This document shows, piece after piece, positions 1 to 8,050 of a stretch of DNA of 64,000 nucleotides. Location of the stretch: NCBI RefSeq assembly GCF_003261055.1, contig NZ_CP030074.1, positions 186,001 through 250,000 on the forward strand, given 5' to 3'. The translations under genes were made by a program, and so were the position numbers. How positions within the stretch are numbered: position 1 is the stretch's first letter; every line of letters begins with the position of its first letter. The notes below the pieces were generated by a model, which worked only from the letters and a program-made list of their open reading frames with translations, did no database searches and was not told the origin of the DNA. The stretch is from Streptomyces cadmiisoli (GTDB lineage: Bacteria > Actinomycetota > Actinomycetes > Streptomycetales > Streptomycetaceae).

Positions 1-171
1 ACGGCCGCCAAGCGGCGTGCACCGTCACCAGCTCAGCGGAGTGTCATGATCAGCTGATGGAAGAAGTGTCCAACTGCGTGACGACGTGGGCGAAAAGCGG
101 CGGGCGAGCGCGAACGTCTGCGGACCATCAGCACAGGTGAGAGACACACGAGCCCAAGGTAGAACTCCCAC

Positions 172-197
172 CCAAGTTGCTTCGGGACGAAGGAGTC
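172..197 (+). repeat. Direct repeat copy 1 (26 bp)
   Basis: The stretch beginning CCAAGTTGCT matches 746-771 at 22 of 26 positions in the same orientation. It overlaps the stop end of the small gene at 196-546, so the gene lies between the two copies. The core (CGGGACGAAGG) resembles a short element I recall being scattered through Streptomyces genomes. A role as insertion scar or attachment site is inference. Confidence 0.5.
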
Positions 198-546
198 AGT
201 CGTCCATGTCTTCTGGACCGATGTCGCGGAAGACAGTCCTGTAGTCACCGCTGCGTACAAGGTCGTCGACGACGTCGACCATCCCGGGAATTCCTCGGTC
301 GCGGACGATCAGCCCGTCCCAGACGTGGAAGTACCTGCCACCCAGGCATTCACCGGTCCGGCGCCAACGGTCCATGACGCGGTGGACATTGTCCAGGGTG
401 CAGATCGTCCCCGACCAGCGTTCCCCGTGGTCGAAGACCACCCACATGTCGACGTCATCGATCTCGTCGAGGGGTACCCCGGCATCGGGGACGAAGCAGA
501 TCTCGTAGCCGTCGCGCTGGACGCGGTAGAACGCCCCATCCCACAC
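196..546 (-). CDS. Hypothetical protein, 116 aa
   Basis: This small acidic protein is not recognised. It has no signal peptide or membrane segment. Aromatic and acidic residues predominate, with a central DMWVVFDHGERW stretch and an acidic end (GPEDMDD), suggesting a small folded cytoplasmic protein. I chose the GTG at 546 because GGGAG lies about eight bases upstream; an in-frame TTG at 564 would add six residues and has no obvious ribosome site. Third codon positions are less extreme in GC than in the injection-system genes. The gene sits alone between two imperfect 26-bp direct repeats, so it may be a small acquired gene. An immunity-like or orphan accessory protein is possible, but nothing in the sequence fixes a function. 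Confidence 0.55.
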   Translation of the reverse strand: MWDGAFYRVQRDGYEICFVPDAGVPLDEIDDVDMWVVFDHGERWSGTICTLDNVHRVMDRWRRTGECLGGRYFHVWDGLIVRDRGIPGMVDVVDDLVRSGDYRTVFRDIGPEDMDD

Positions 547-564
547 TGAGATGACTCCCAACAA

Positions 565-949
565 TTCGGCCGCTCAACGCGGATGTCAGCCCACTTGGCC
601 CGGCTCGAACGGGCTGGCCCCCTCCACAGCGGGCCGGTGCTGCGGGTCTACAGCTGCCGGCCGACGCAAGCAGGGCGATCGTAGAGCAGCGCTCAGCACT
701 CCCGCACCGCAGTTTCCCGCACGATCACCCATGGCGAGCGCCCATCCAAGTTGCTCCGGAACAAAGGGGTCCGTGCCCTATGCGTGCCAGTTCGTGCGGG
801 AAACCATGGGGAACACCGGGGAAACCAGTCAGCCGGCCACCAGCGCCGACGCCGCTCCGTGCCAGGTCGGCAGAACAGTCGAGGCCGAAGCTACGAGCTT
901 CCTGAGCTGAGAGCGTTTATAGCCCTGAGTCGCGGATTCGGGCGACTGC
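565..949. other. Intergenic region without a convincing gene
   Basis: Open frames here overlap on both strands and show no coherent codon bias or recognisable domain. The stretch holds the second copy of the 26-bp direct repeat and otherwise looks like decayed sequence leading into the DUF1963 remnant. Confidence 0.5.
746..771 (+). repeat. Direct repeat copy 2 (26 bp)
   Basis: Partner of the copy at 172-197, with four mismatches, in the same orientation and about 574 bp away. The pair brackets the 116-residue hypothetical gene. Confidence 0.5.
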
Positions 950-1192
950 ATGGCTGTCGGAGCCGACGGCTACCGTCCGACCGTGCTGCTGCCACAACCT
1001 GTCGAAGGCGCCGAAGGTCCGTACGACGCCGGCTATCTCCCTCGGTTTGAGGTGACGTTCCACCCTGCCGAGGAACCCATCACTGAGCCCAGCGCCAAGC
1101 TGGGCGGTGATGCCGTATGGCTGGGCGAGCCCTGCTGGCCAGTGGACCCCGGCGCGGGGGAGCCAGTGGACTTCATCGGACATGGGCCGTGA
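950..1192 (+). pseudogene. DUF1963 (YwqG-like) protein fragment
   Basis: The 80-residue reading frame reads like the N-terminal segment of DUF1963 proteins: PRFEVTFHPAEEPITEP, then KLGG, VWLGEP and WPVD, then VDFIGH, which resembles the family's opening 'EPITEP..KFGG.PVWL..P.WP......P..FIGQ'. The frame stops right after FIGHGP, where family members usually continue for well over 100 more residues. No continuation was found in another frame before the AraC gene begins at 1308. I read this as a truncated remnant rather than a working gene. The assignment rests on remembered family motifs, without an alignment. Confidence 0.5.
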
Positions 1193-1307
1193 CCGTCGGG
1201 ACGACTGCTGGCTCGTCGATGCATTCCGGACGAGCAGGGGTGATCGGTGGTCGGGACAGGGTTGAGGGGCGCGGTGGTGCCTGCCCCTGCTCTCGATCAC
1301 GTCCGGA

Positions 1308-2210
1308 CTAGCGGCTGCGGTAGTTCTGCGGCGCGACCCCCATGACCGCCTTGAACTGCCGGCTGAACAGGAACGAGTCGGTGTAGCCCAGGGCCGCCGC
1401 CACCTGCGCCACCGACCGGTCCGCCTGGTCGAGCAGGAGGGCGGCCCGCTGGATGCGCCGCCGCACGATCCACTCCCGCGGCGGCATGCCGAACGTCCTG
1501 CGGAAGACCCTGGTGAAGTAGTCGGGCGAGAGCCCGGCGACCCGGGCCAGATCGGAGACCCGCGGGCGTTCGGCGATGGTGGTGTCGACGTAGTCCTCGA
1601 TGGCGTGCCGCGCCGATGAACTCAGCGGTCCGCCGTTCGGCCGCCGGCCCGCCCGGCGCAGCAGCGCCGTGAACAGGACGAGCAGCAGTCCGCGGATGTG
1701 TTCGTCCCGGTGCGGCAGCGTCGACGGCAGCTCCGCCGCCAGCAGATCGAACGTGCTCCGCAGGTCCCAGGCGTCCTCGACGTACAGCAGCGGACCGAGA
1801 CAGGCGTCGCCGTCCGGGTCCCCGGTCAGCCGGAAGCCGTGCAGCACCGTCGGCCGGTCGTCCGCGCCGCGCAGCAGGAAGGGGGCGCCGGGGCGGGTCC
1901 ACAGGACGCTTCCGGCCGTCAGCCGGTGCTGCTCCCGCCCCGCCGACACCGCGCAGGTGCCGCTGACGACGAAGTGCACGAGGTGTTCCGGCAGGCCGCG
2001 GGGATGGTCCAGGCGCCATCCGCTCGCCAGCGTGCGCGGCCCGTACAGCGCGGGCGCACGGGTGACCACGCGTTCCGCTCCGATACGGCCGAGCCAGCGG
2101 CGGACGGCGTCCTCATCGGGCAACCGTCCGGCACCGGGCGGGTGCGCGCGGGGGACGGCCGTGGTGTGCCGGGTGGCGAGTCTCAGCATGGTTCTTCCCA
2201 TGCTGGTCAT
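1308..2210 (-). CDS. AraC family transcriptional regulator
   Basis: This 300-residue DNA-binding regulator has two parts. An N-terminal cupin-like sensing half (about residues 30-150) contains the GSVLWTRPGAPF and HFVVSGT segments typical of AraC effector domains. A C-terminal pair of helix-turn-helix motifs (about 194-300) contains VSDLARVAGLSPDYFTRVF and VAQVAAALGYTDSFLFSRQF, the standard AraC/XylS signature. The length matches the family. I start at the ATG at 2210; a much longer in-frame reading upstream overlaps the next gene and is not family-like. Its immediate upstream neighbour on the same strand is the small gene at 2245-2610, 34 bases away, so the two are probably cotranscribed. 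No target or effector can be read from the sequence. It sits just downstream of the injection-system operon, but a regulatory link is only inference. Confidence 0.85.
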   Translation of the reverse strand: MTSMGRTMLRLATRHTTAVPRAHPPGAGRLPDEDAVRRWLGRIGAERVVTRAPALYGPRTLASGWRLDHPRGLPEHLVHFVVSGTCAVSAGREQHRLTAGSVLWTRPGAPFLLRGADDRPTVLHGFRLTGDPDGDACLGPLLYVEDAWDLRSTFDLLAAELPSTLPHRDEHIRGLLLVLFTALLRRAGRRPNGGPLSSSARHAIEDYVDTTIAERPRVSDLARVAGLSPDYFTRVFRRTFGMPPREWIVRRRIQRAALLLDQADRSVAQVAAALGYTDSFLFSRQFKAVMGVAPQNYRSR

Positions 2211-2244
2211 GCGCCGCCGGAACGCACTGGAACTATCTACTAGT

Positions 2245-2610
2245 TCATGCCCCGGTGCGCGGGGCGGCCGCTCTCCGGGCGGCACGCTCCCGGTCGGCCC
2301 GGGCGATGGCGCGGGCGAACTCCGCGCAGAACATCGGGAACCACGAGTGGAACAGCTCCTCGACCGCGGTGCGGTAGTCCTCCGTCCTGGTGCCCTCGGG
2401 TTTGCGCAGCGTTCCGCTGAAGCGGACGCATTCCCCGAAGTACCAGGACAGGCAGTCGAGGAAACCGTCCGTGAGCGGGTCGGGCGACGCCGCCAGGGAG
2501 TAGCCGCGGTCGACGCGGAACCGCTGCCAGTACTCCTCGAAGTCGGCCACGTGGGACAGTTCCTCGCGCCACGGCTCGGCCACGAGATCCCAAGCGACCG
2601 CTGTCTGCAT
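2245..2610 (-). CDS. Hypothetical protein, 121 aa
   Basis: This soluble, helix-prone protein has many tryptophans and aromatics (AWDLVAEPWREEL, FEEYWQRF, LSWYFGECVRF) and a basic alanine-rich tail. The start is the ATG at 2610, preceded by a clean GGAGG seven to eight bases upstream. It lies 34 bases before the AraC-type regulator on the same strand, implying cotranscription. No signal peptide, membrane segment or catalytic motif is visible. The family is not recognised. It could be a small partner or ligand-binding accessory of the regulator, but that is inferred only from proximity. Confidence 0.65.
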   Translation of the reverse strand: MQTAVAWDLVAEPWREELSHVADFEEYWQRFRVDRGYSLAASPDPLTDGFLDCLSWYFGECVRFSGTLRKPEGTRTEDYRTAVEELFHSWFPMFCAEFARAIARADRERAARRAAAPRTGA

Positions 2611-2761
2611 CGGATTCCTCCAAGGGCGGTGGACGTGTGCGGTACGCCGTCGCGCGCCACCACGATGCACCGTCCCCGTTCGGGCGCGCAGCATTGCGGG
2701 GGCACTCTCCCGTCCGCCCGCGGATGACCGTACGGTTGCCCGATCGTGCCGCGGCGCACGG

Positions 2762-5110
2762 TCACGCCAGCAGCGAGAAGAACTCCAGCTCGGCGACGGA
2801 CACGTCCTTGTTCTTCTCCGAGGCGTACACGTCGGTGACCTCGATCCGCACCGTCTTGATGCCGGTCGCGTCGTCGAGGGAGAACTTCTGCGGCTTGGCG
2901 GTGTCCTTCAGTTGCAGGCGCATCTGCTTCTCGTTGGTGAAGGTCAGCATCATCTGACGCGGCCTGCCGTGTTCGGTGAACGCGTCCTGCGCCCCGGCCG
3001 TGACGATGAGCTGGTCGAGGCGGACCACGCGGTCGAACTCCACCATCACCACGACCTTCTCCGGTCCGCCCTGGGCCCGTGCGTCGTAGGGGGCGGACCA
3101 GTACGTCGCGGTGTTGAGGTCGACGAGGTGCTTCGTGCCGTGACCCTTCACGGAGCGCTCCGCGGTGACCTTCGCGGGCCGCACGGGGGAGTACTGCGAC
3201 TCCAGCAGGCCCCGGGCCGTCGCCCGGACCTCGGCGGCCTGCTCGTTGACCGTGTTCCGGAACGGCGCCCAGGTGGCGTAGAGCATCATGGACAGGCCGA
3301 ACACGATGCCCGCGACGATCTTCACCTGGGTCCAGAAGGCGGCGAAGCCCCCGCCGGGCGCGGGCACCGCTTCGCTCTGCTGTCCGTCGACGGTGCCGAG
3401 CGCCACGACCCGGGGGCCGCGCCTACGACGCAGCCGGCGCCACCACGGGATCCGGGCCACCTCGGCCTCGCGCAGCTCGTATCCGCACCGCGCGCAGAAC
3501 CGGCGGGTGGGGGAGTTGCCCTGCCCGCAGTCACCGCAGATCAGGTCGCCGGGGCGGATCACGTTGGTACGGGCGGTGAGCCGGTTCCGCCGGGCGGGGC
3601 GGGGCCGCGGCGCCTGCGGCAGGACCGCGTCCGGTTCGTCGTCCAGCAGATCCTCGTCGTCCGCCGACGTGACGGCCGGCAGCGGGGCGATGAGGGCGGC
3701 GTCCCGGACGCGGGCGGCCTCCTCGCTGACGGTCGGCAGCGGGATGGTGTCGTCGTGCCGGGGGAAGTCCCGCCCGTCACCGCCGCCGCCCGTCCTGCCC
3801 GTCCCGGCCGCGCCGGTACGCCGAGACCGCTCGCCCGCTCCGGCCGCCGGGAGGCCGGTTCCCCCGCTGGTGGGGGGTGCGGGGGTGCTTGCGGCGGGCG
3901 TGGGTGCGGGTGGTGCCCCGGTGCCGGGCGGAGGTGCCGGTGGTGCTCCCGCGCCGGGTCGGCGGGGCGGGCCGCCTACGCCCGGTGGGGGCGCGGGAGT
4001 TGTCCCCGGGGCGGGCGGGCGTACGGGTGTGCCGCCCGTGCCCGGGCGCGGTCCGTTGCTGGCGCCGGGGGGTGTGGGGGTCCTGGGGCCGGGCTGACGT
4101 GGGGACGGGGGTGTTGCCCGGGGACCGGGTGGGCGGACGGGAGCACCGGCGCCGGGGATTCCCGGTGTCCCTGGGCTCGGCGGGCTGCCCGCGCCGGGCG
4201 GGGTCGCGCGTGTTGCGCCGAGCCCGGGCGGGCGTGGTGGGCCACCGGCGCTGGGCGGTGGGGATGTTCCGAGACCAGGTGGGCGTGCGGGACCGCCCGG
4301 CCGGGGTGCGTTCACGCCGGGTGGGCGTGGCGGGGTGCCACCGGCACCGGGTGGGCGTGGCGGCGTGCCGGTGCCGGGCGCGCGTGGCGTGCCACCGGCG
4401 CTGGGTGGTGGTGGTCCTTCGGGGCTTGATGGGCGCGGTGGACCGGGCGGCCGTCGGGCGCTTCCCGTTCCGGGTGGTTGAGGTGTTCCGAGGCCGGGTG
4501 GGCTCGGCGGCGCGCCGATGCCGGGTGGGCGTGGCGGGCCACCCGCTCCGGGTGGTGGAGGTCCCCCAGGGCCGGGCGGGCGCGGTGGGCCGGGTGGGCG
4601 TGGGGCGCCTCCCGCTCCGGGCGGTGAGGGTGCGCCGAGGCCGGGTGGGCGTGGGACGCCACCGGCACGTGGTGGTGGGGGTGTTCCGAGGCCCGGTGGG
4701 AGTGGTGGGCTGCCCAGGCCCGGTGGGCGTGGCGGCATGCCGGCGCCGGGTGGGCGTGGGACGCCACCGGCACCGGGCGGTGGGGGTGCGCCGAGGCCCG
4801 GTGGGCGGAGTGGGCTGCCCAGGCCCGGTGGGCGTGGTGGGCCGCCCAAACCGCCCAGGCCGCCCAAGCCGGTCGGGACGTCCACCGGTGCTCCCGTGGC
4901 CGGTGGGTTGGTCAGGCGGGCCGTGCCCTGCATCATCCGGCGGAGCAGGGGGACGCGGGGAGGTGTCGAGGTCTCCTCGGCCTCCGCGCGGACCTCCTCC
5001 GAGATCTCCGGGGTGACGCGCGAACCCGACCACTCCAGGAACGCGCCGCAGGAGCCGCAGAAGTCGTCGGCGTCGTGGTTGCGGCCCCCGCAGCGGCGAC
5101 AGACGATCAT
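2762..5110 (-). CDS. cisA: CisA-like bitopic membrane protein of the contractile injection system
   Basis: This 782-residue protein begins with a zinc ribbon (CRRCGG...FCGSCG). A very long disordered stretch (about 75-430) follows, built of PPRPPGLG- and PPPGAGG-like repeats. A second zinc ribbon lies at about 525-543 (CGDCG...FCARCG), a basic patch WWRRLRRRRG after it, then one hydrophobic helix at about 597-616. The C-terminal domain of about 150 residues resembles the discoidin-like NADase-type glycan-binding fold (HLVDLNTATYWSAP; VRIEVTDVY). This predicts a cytoplasmic N-terminus and an extracytoplasmic C-terminus. Streptomyces CisA, needed to bring cytoplasmic injection particles to the membrane during cell death, has this general layout as I recall it, and this gene is the last of the operon. 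It overlaps the upstream gene by four bases (ATGA). The particle-anchoring role is inferred from architecture and context. Confidence 0.65.
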   Translation of the reverse strand: MIVCRRCGGRNHDADDFCGSCGAFLEWSGSRVTPEISEEVRAEAEETSTPPRVPLLRRMMQGTARLTNPPATGAPVDVPTGLGGLGGLGGPPRPPGLGSPLRPPGLGAPPPPGAGGVPRPPGAGMPPRPPGLGSPPLPPGLGTPPPPRAGGVPRPPGLGAPSPPGAGGAPRPPGPPRPPGPGGPPPPGAGGPPRPPGIGAPPSPPGLGTPQPPGTGSARRPPGPPRPSSPEGPPPPSAGGTPRAPGTGTPPRPPGAGGTPPRPPGVNAPRPGGPARPPGLGTSPPPSAGGPPRPPGLGATRATPPGAGSPPSPGTPGIPGAGAPVRPPGPRATPPSPRQPGPRTPTPPGASNGPRPGTGGTPVRPPAPGTTPAPPPGVGGPPRRPGAGAPPAPPPGTGAPPAPTPAASTPAPPTSGGTGLPAAGAGERSRRTGAAGTGRTGGGGDGRDFPRHDDTIPLPTVSEEAARVRDAALIAPLPAVTSADDEDLLDDEPDAVLPQAPRPRPARRNRLTARTNVIRPGDLICGDCGQGNSPTRRFCARCGYELREAEVARIPWWRRLRRRRGPRVVALGTVDGQQSEAVPAPGGGFAAFWTQVKIVAGIVFGLSMMLYATWAPFRNTVNEQAAEVRATARGLLESQYSPVRPAKVTAERSVKGHGTKHLVDLNTATYWSAPYDARAQGGPEKVVVMVEFDRVVRLDQLIVTAGAQDAFTEHGRPRQMMLTFTNEKQMRLQLKDTAKPQKFSLDDATGIKTVRIEVTDVYASEKNKDVSVAELEFFSLLA
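3870..4890 (-). repeat. Proline/glycine codon repeats inside the CisA-like gene
   Basis: About 1 kb of imperfect short tandem repeats encodes variants of PPRPPGLG and TPPPPGAGG. Repeat periods of roughly 24-45 bases are visible. The repeats create long false open frames on both strands. Length is likely to vary between strains and to be prone to assembly error. Confidence 0.8.
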
Positions 5111-5646
5111 CCGCGTACCACCTCCGTACGGTAGGGAACGTGCGCCGGCATGCACTGCTGCGTCAGCGAATCCAGATCGACGAAGCCGGTCTCCTCGTCG
5201 CTCCGTACCGTCACCCGGACCTCCACGGTCGAGGGCAGGTCCGGGGGGAAGGGCGTACCGGGCGTGCGGGAGGTGAACACACCGCCGGAGTCGACCAGTT
5301 GCACCGTGCCCCCGGTCGCCAGCGCGATCCGCTCACGCACCCCGCCGACCGTGCCGCGGTCGCGGTGGCCGGGCAGCGCCCCCGCGGTGGCGGCCCGCTT
5401 CCGCGCCTCCGGCCACTTCTCGTCGAGCTGCGTGCCCAGCCGCTCGGCGAGCCACGCGAGCACGTCCTCGGGTGCGAGCCGCGGGTCCAGGTAGGCGTCG
5501 AGGCAGTCCAGCGTGCTGATGACCGGGGCGATCACCGTGTCCCAGCCCGCGGTGAGCCGCACCGTGAAGGGGTCCTCCTGGTAGACCGCGGGCAGCAGGT
5601 CGACCAGGGAGTACGGGCTGCCGAGCCCGTCGACCGCCGCCCTCAC
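5107..5646 (-). CDS. eCIS tail protein (phage tail protein I-like, TIGR02242-like)
   Basis: This 179-residue baseplate component opens with YSLVDLLPAVYQEDPF, then TVIAPVISTLDCLDAYLDPRLAPEDVLAWLAERLG and a GHRDRGTVGGVRERIALATGG segment. That combination marks the small tail-protein family paired with the J-like baseplate protein in Streptomyces and myxobacterial eCIS clusters. It corresponds to phage P2 gpI and probably joins the baseplate wedge. The start is GTG at 5646, overlapping the upstream stop as GTGA. Its own stop overlaps the CisA-like start as ATGA, so translation is coupled on both sides. An in-frame extension to 5850 lies inside the upstream gene and is rejected. No transmembrane segment or signal peptide is seen. 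Confidence 0.8.
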   Translation of the reverse strand: MRAAVDGLGSPYSLVDLLPAVYQEDPFTVRLTAGWDTVIAPVISTLDCLDAYLDPRLAPEDVLAWLAERLGTQLDEKWPEARKRAATAGALPGHRDRGTVGGVRERIALATGGTVQLVDSGGVFTSRTPGTPFPPDLPSTVEVRVTVRSDEETGFVDLDSLTQQCMPAHVPYRTEVVRG

Positions 5647-7598
5647 CGCCGCTCCTCGACACGTATGTGGTGGTCGTAGGAGACCACGAGGCTGTTCGGC
5701 GGCAGATCGATCCGCCGGCTCTCCTGACCGCGTTCGCCGGTCACCGGGTTGGCCGCGAACAGCCGCACGTCGTCGACGAGATCGACGCCCGGTACCCGCT
5801 GGAGGAGCGCGAAGATCTCCCCGACCTGCACCGGACGCCCGAACGGCCATCCCGTGCCGTTCGGCCCGCCGCCCGGCAGCGGGTCGAGGAACCGGTACAG
5901 GGCCTCCTCCGCGTCCTTGCGCACCCGGTCGCCGGTCGCCCGGTGATGGGCCGTCATCCGGCAGACCACGGTGACGCCCCGGTACAGCGGCGGCTCGATC
6001 ATGACCCGGGTGCCCACCAGGCGTACCTCGTCGAGCCGGGCGGCCACCCGATCGAGGGTCTTCCGCGCCGGCACCAGGTGTTCCAGCCGGACGCGTTCAC
6101 CGGCCGGCGCGGCCGGCACCACCAGGAGCCGTACGGCGCCCGGCTCCCCGTCCGGCATCAGCCGTACGCGGGCCAGTTCGGGCGCCGCCTGCTGGGCCAG
6201 CGACTCGAAGTCCTCCGCCGTCACCGCTCGGCTGCTGCTGCGCAGCATCAGCGGGGCGCGCGCCACGGCCTCGGCCAGCGTCTCGCCGTCGGCGCCGCCC
6301 CGCCCCGGCGCGCGGTTCTCCACGCCGGCGACGAACGGCAGCGACGACAGCAGCGAGCGGACCGCCCCGGCCGCGACGTTGCCGCGCGCGCCGCCGCCCA
6401 CCGCGAAGCGGCGCAACCGGACCGCGGCGCCGTCCGGCGGCACCGCCCCGTACCGGCGCAGCGTGCCGTCCGGCTCCCGCACCGCCGGGCCGAGGTGCAC
6501 CTCGCGGGCCATCGCGTCGAGCACGAAGTGCCGGTCCCGCGGTCCGCTGCCGGCGAAGTCGTCGACGCGCGTCCAGGTCTCCCACTCGGTGTCGTCGCCG
6601 CGCGGGGCGATCTCGAGGACCGGTTCGCCGTACGGGGCGAGCACCGGGCCCCGCGGGACGGCGAAGCGCTGACCGGGGACCCCTTCGGCGTCGTCGAGGT
6701 ACTCCCGGTCGACGACCTCGACGTTCGTCGCCGTGACCGTGACCCCGACGGTCACGGTGCTCAGGCCGTGCACGACCGGGCTGGAGGTGTACCCGGGCAG
6801 GCCGTCGGCCGGTTCGACGACCCGCGCGCGCAGCCACGCCGCCGTCCGGCCGCCGAGGACGGCGGTGTCGTGCGCCTCGGGCACATGGACCACGATGTCG
6901 CCGGCCCGGTTCAGGCCGCCGGTCCCGTCCGTCGACACGTCGCAGCCGGACCACACGGAGCCGTCCCACGCCTCCCACACCAGCGGCGGCGCGCCGGGAT
7001 CCACGCCCACCCCGTCGATCCGGCCGTCGAAGCCGACGCGGACCGCGCAGCCCGGTACGGCCTTCTCCAGTCCGAGCAGCAGGGCGTCCCCGTGCCGCGG
7101 CGGCGCACCGAACGCGGCGAACGGGACGCGCACCCCCTGCGGTCCGAACTCGCGGTCCAGCGGCCCGTCGTCGTCCGGGCCGTGGGTCAGTACGTGCGTC
7201 AGCCGGCCGGGCACCATGGAAGCGTCGTGGTCCGTGCCGAAGGTGACGGCCTCCTCGGTCTCGGTGCGCAGGGTCCCGACGCGGGTTCCGCCGCGGACAA
7301 CCAGCGGCGCCTCCGTGACGGCGGACGTCGACCAGAACGTCACGGGTGTGCGGGCCGGGGCGGGCGGCACCATCCGCAGCCCGATCAGGTCCAGGAACTT
7401 CACGTACAGGCGGTCGGGGACCTGGTTGAGCCGGTGGATGATCTGGTCCGCCATCATCGCGAACGCCTCCAGGAGCGTGCTCCCGGGCTCGGAGGGGTTG
7501 TGGTCGGTCCACTCCGGGCAGCGCCGGGCGATCAGCCGGCGGGCCTCGTCCATCAGATCCTGGAAGCGCCGGTCGTCGAGGTCGGGTGTGGGCAGCAC
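5643..7598 (-). CDS. eCIS baseplate assembly protein (gpJ-like, TIGR02243-like)
   Basis: This 651-residue baseplate wedge protein opens with LPTPDLDDRRFQDLMDEARRLI and CPEWTDHNPSEPGSTLLEAFA. It continues with ADQIIHRLNQVPDRLYVKFLDLIG, the conserved start of the putative baseplate assembly family linked to phage J and T4 gp6. The C-terminal half has the gpJ-like VTAEDFESLAQQAAPELARVR and PLYRGVTVVCRM segments. The start is GTG at 7598 with GGGGAG seven bases upstream. It begins three bases after the stop of the gp25-like gene and overlaps the tail-protein-I gene by four bases. In Photorhabdus and Serratia particles the wedge uses two large proteins (Afp11 and Afp12). Here I see only this one, with the small partner at 5107-5646. 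Confidence 0.87.
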   Translation of the reverse strand: MLPTPDLDDRRFQDLMDEARRLIARRCPEWTDHNPSEPGSTLLEAFAMMADQIIHRLNQVPDRLYVKFLDLIGLRMVPPAPARTPVTFWSTSAVTEAPLVVRGGTRVGTLRTETEEAVTFGTDHDASMVPGRLTHVLTHGPDDDGPLDREFGPQGVRVPFAAFGAPPRHGDALLLGLEKAVPGCAVRVGFDGRIDGVGVDPGAPPLVWEAWDGSVWSGCDVSTDGTGGLNRAGDIVVHVPEAHDTAVLGGRTAAWLRARVVEPADGLPGYTSSPVVHGLSTVTVGVTVTATNVEVVDREYLDDAEGVPGQRFAVPRGPVLAPYGEPVLEIAPRGDDTEWETWTRVDDFAGSGPRDRHFVLDAMAREVHLGPAVREPDGTLRRYGAVPPDGAAVRLRRFAVGGGARGNVAAGAVRSLLSSLPFVAGVENRAPGRGGADGETLAEAVARAPLMLRSSSRAVTAEDFESLAQQAAPELARVRLMPDGEPGAVRLLVVPAAPAGERVRLEHLVPARKTLDRVAARLDEVRLVGTRVMIEPPLYRGVTVVCRMTAHHRATGDRVRKDAEEALYRFLDPLPGGGPNGTGWPFGRPVQVGEIFALLQRVPGVDLVDDVRLFAANPVTGERGQESRRIDLPPNSLVVSYDHHIRVEERR

Positions 7599-7601
7599 GG
7601 T

Positions 7602-8030
7602 CTACTCCCCTTCCGGGTCCCGGTCGGCGGCCGGGACCTCGTCCGGCAGCGAATAGAACGGGAAGACCATGTTCCGGGGGTCGTTGCTTCCCTTGGGCGC
7701 GTATGTGATCACGATGTTCACCAGGGTCGGATCGCGTGGATCGGGTTCGGCCCGCACGGCCTGGACGGTGACGCGCGGTTCGCAGGCGGCCAGCGAGGCG
7801 GCCACCTCACGGGAAAGGTCGTCGAGGGTGTCCGGGTCGGTGCCGGCGAACACCCAGTCGCGCAGCCGGGATCCGAACGCGGGGAGCATCGGCCGCTCGC
7901 CCGGATAGGTCGTCAGGATGAGCTTCATGGACTGCTCCAGCAGCGCCTGTCCGCTCACCGTGCGCAGGGCGCCGCCGGCGCCCGCGCCCAGCGGGAAAGC
8001 CCAGCCCGTTCCGATGTGGTCGTTGTGCAC
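7602..8030 (-). CDS. eCIS baseplate protein, gpW/gp25 family
   Basis: This 142-residue protein matches the gp25-like baseplate family: GTGWAFPLG near the start, LLEQSMKLILTTYPGERPMLPAFGSRLRDWVFAG in the middle, then ACEPRVTVQAVRAEPD and a beta-rich end. In contractile tails the family member ties the wedge to the hub and seeds sheath assembly. The start is the GTG at 8030 (VHNDHIGTGW) with GGAGG upstream. A long in-frame upstream reading is a shadow of the VgrG gene. It lies 20 bases after the VgrG-like stop and three bases before the J-like gene. Confidence 0.87.
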   Translation of the reverse strand: MHNDHIGTGWAFPLGAGAGGALRTVSGQALLEQSMKLILTTYPGERPMLPAFGSRLRDWVFAGTDPDTLDDLSREVAASLAACEPRVTVQAVRAEPDPRDPTLVNIVITYAPKGSNDPRNMVFPFYSLPDEVPAADRDPEGE

Positions 8031-8050
8031 GAGCGCCGTCCTCCGGGCAG

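Noticed and set aside
1..171. Short minus-strand open frame at the left edge
   Set aside because: It overlaps the better-supported gene at 196-546 and the direct repeat; composition is Arg/Ser-rich with no conserved motif.
3870..4890. Alternative long reading frames in the repeat region as separate genes
   Set aside because: The repeats keep all frames open. Only the minus-strand frame joins recognisable zinc ribbons, membrane helix and C-terminal domain.
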